From positions 1 through 12,054 of the forward strand of contig DASUZD010000219.1 in NCBI GenBank assembly GCA_036377055.1: a DNA stretch of 12,054 nucleotides, in the 5' to 3' direction. The stretch comes from DASUZD01 sp036377055. Lineage in GTDB: Bacteria > Actinomycetota > Thermoleophilia > Gaiellales > Gaiellaceae. Shown here piece after piece: positions 11,571-12,054 of the stretch; within the stretch, counting starts at the first letter, position 1, and each line of letters begins with the position of its first letter. The notes under the pieces were generated by a model, which saw only the letters and a list, made by a program, of their open reading frames with translations, made no database searches and had not been told where the DNA came from. Position numbers and translations under genes: made by a program.

Positions 11571-12054
11571 AGCGCGATCGCGCCGGCGACGGCGACGTTC
11601 AGCGACTCGGCCGGCCCCGGCTGCGGGATCGTCGCGCGCGCCTCGCACCGCACGAGCACCTCGTCCGGGAGTCCCTCGCGCTCGGCGCCTAGGACGAACG
11701 TGACTGGACGGCCGAGCTCCAGCTCCGCGAGCGGCACTCCGTCACGCGGCACGAGCGCGATCCACGGCCCAGGCGCGTCGTCGACCCGCGCCGTCGGCAC
11801 CCGGAACAGAGCGCCCATCGACCCGCGCAGCGCCTTCGGCCCGGTCGGATCCGCACAGCCGCCCGAGAGCGCGACCCCGGCTCCGAACGCGTCAGCGGTC
11901 CGGATCAGCGTTCCGACGTTCCCGGGGTCGCCGACGCGCCAGAGCGCGAGCGTCAGCGGCCGCACGCCCTGCGGAAGCTCGTCCCGCCGGTAGACGCCGA
12001 CGACGCGCGGTGGATGGCCGAGCGCCGAGACCTCCGCGAGGAGCTCCGGCGCGA
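11543..12054 (-). CDS. TrmH/SpoU family RNA 2'-O-methyltransferase, N-terminus beyond the window
   Basis: The visible 169 residues are the C-terminal SPOUT domain of an enzyme that methylates a ribose 2'-OH in rRNA or tRNA with SAM. All three family motifs are present: motif 1 DPGNVGTLIRTADAFG with the conserved Arg, motif 2 FVLGAEREGLPDEV, and motif 3 IPQPGPAESLNVAVAGAIALYEAL, which forms the knotted SAM pocket. The segment before motif 1 (LLAEVSALGHPPRVVGVYRRDELP) matches the linker of RlmB/TsnR-like proteins. The frame stays open to the right edge, so the GTG at 11965 is internal and the true start lies outside. TrmH just upstream of pheST is a recurrent actinobacterial arrangement, often following rplT. 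The exact target nucleotide cannot be told. Confidence 0.93.
   Translation of the reverse strand, partial: APELLAEVSALGHPPRVVGVYRRDELPQGVRPLTLALWRVGDPGNVGTLIRTADAFGAGVALSGGCADPTGPKALRGSMGALFRVPTARVDDAPGPWIALVPRDGVPLAELELGRPVTFVLGAEREGLPDEVLVRCEARATIPQPGPAESLNVAVAGAIALYEALRSAD

Noticed and set aside
11543..11965. GTG at 11965 as the start of the TrmH-family gene
   Set aside because: The frame continues without a stop to the window edge with family-like residues, so this codon is internal.

Overview
The window is a high-GC chromosomal stretch, densely packed with genes. It most likely comes from a deep-branching actinobacterium of the Thermoleophilia (Gaiellales/Solirubrobacterales) type. This assignment rests on GC-rich third codon positions, GTG and TTG starts, a Holin-X/DUF3618/YihY membrane cluster, an LPXTG-type surface protein, and several candidate leaderless promoters. 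It is inference from gene content; no 16S or marker search was possible. No tRNA, rRNA, CRISPR array, insertion sequence or prophage was seen, and no gene-free stretch exceeds 300 bases.

Left part (1-3116). The alpha subunit of a TPP-dependent 2-oxo acid/acetoin dehydrogenase E1 runs leftward. Only 27 bp away, three rightward genes diverge from it: an unknown 218-residue protein, a protein built from two copies of one ~90-residue unit, and a PRC-barrel-like protein whose start overlaps the preceding stop. They converge on argR, the leftward arginine repressor gene, and the two stop codons lie back to back in a perfect palindrome.

Centre (3117-5266). A 60-bp gap holds a candidate ARG box over the argR -10. 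Diverging rightward is a five-gene operon of small membrane proteins in which every junction overlaps: a DUF4235-like miniprotein, a one-TM protein, an Act-Holin-X protein, a DUF3618 protein and a YihY/BrkB protein. Its last stop shares a 10-bp palindrome with the stop of the convergent gene.

Surface genes (5259-7031, leftward). One encodes a secreted protein with two cupredoxin-like domains, the second lacking all copper ligands. The other encodes an LPFTG-anchored protein with a Thr-rich stalk. A 12-bp GC hairpin separates them.

Right part (7130-12054). pheS and pheT overlap by one base, are transcribed leftward, and encode phenylalanyl-tRNA synthetase. Their leader contains a candidate Phe-containing leader peptide and mutually exclusive RNA pairings, suggesting attenuation. 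A divergent SAM methyltransferase and a small charged coiled-coil gene come next. The window ends inside a leftward TrmH/SpoU RNA methyltransferase gene. TrmH-pheS-pheT is a familiar actinobacterial neighbourhood, interrupted here by the two rightward genes.
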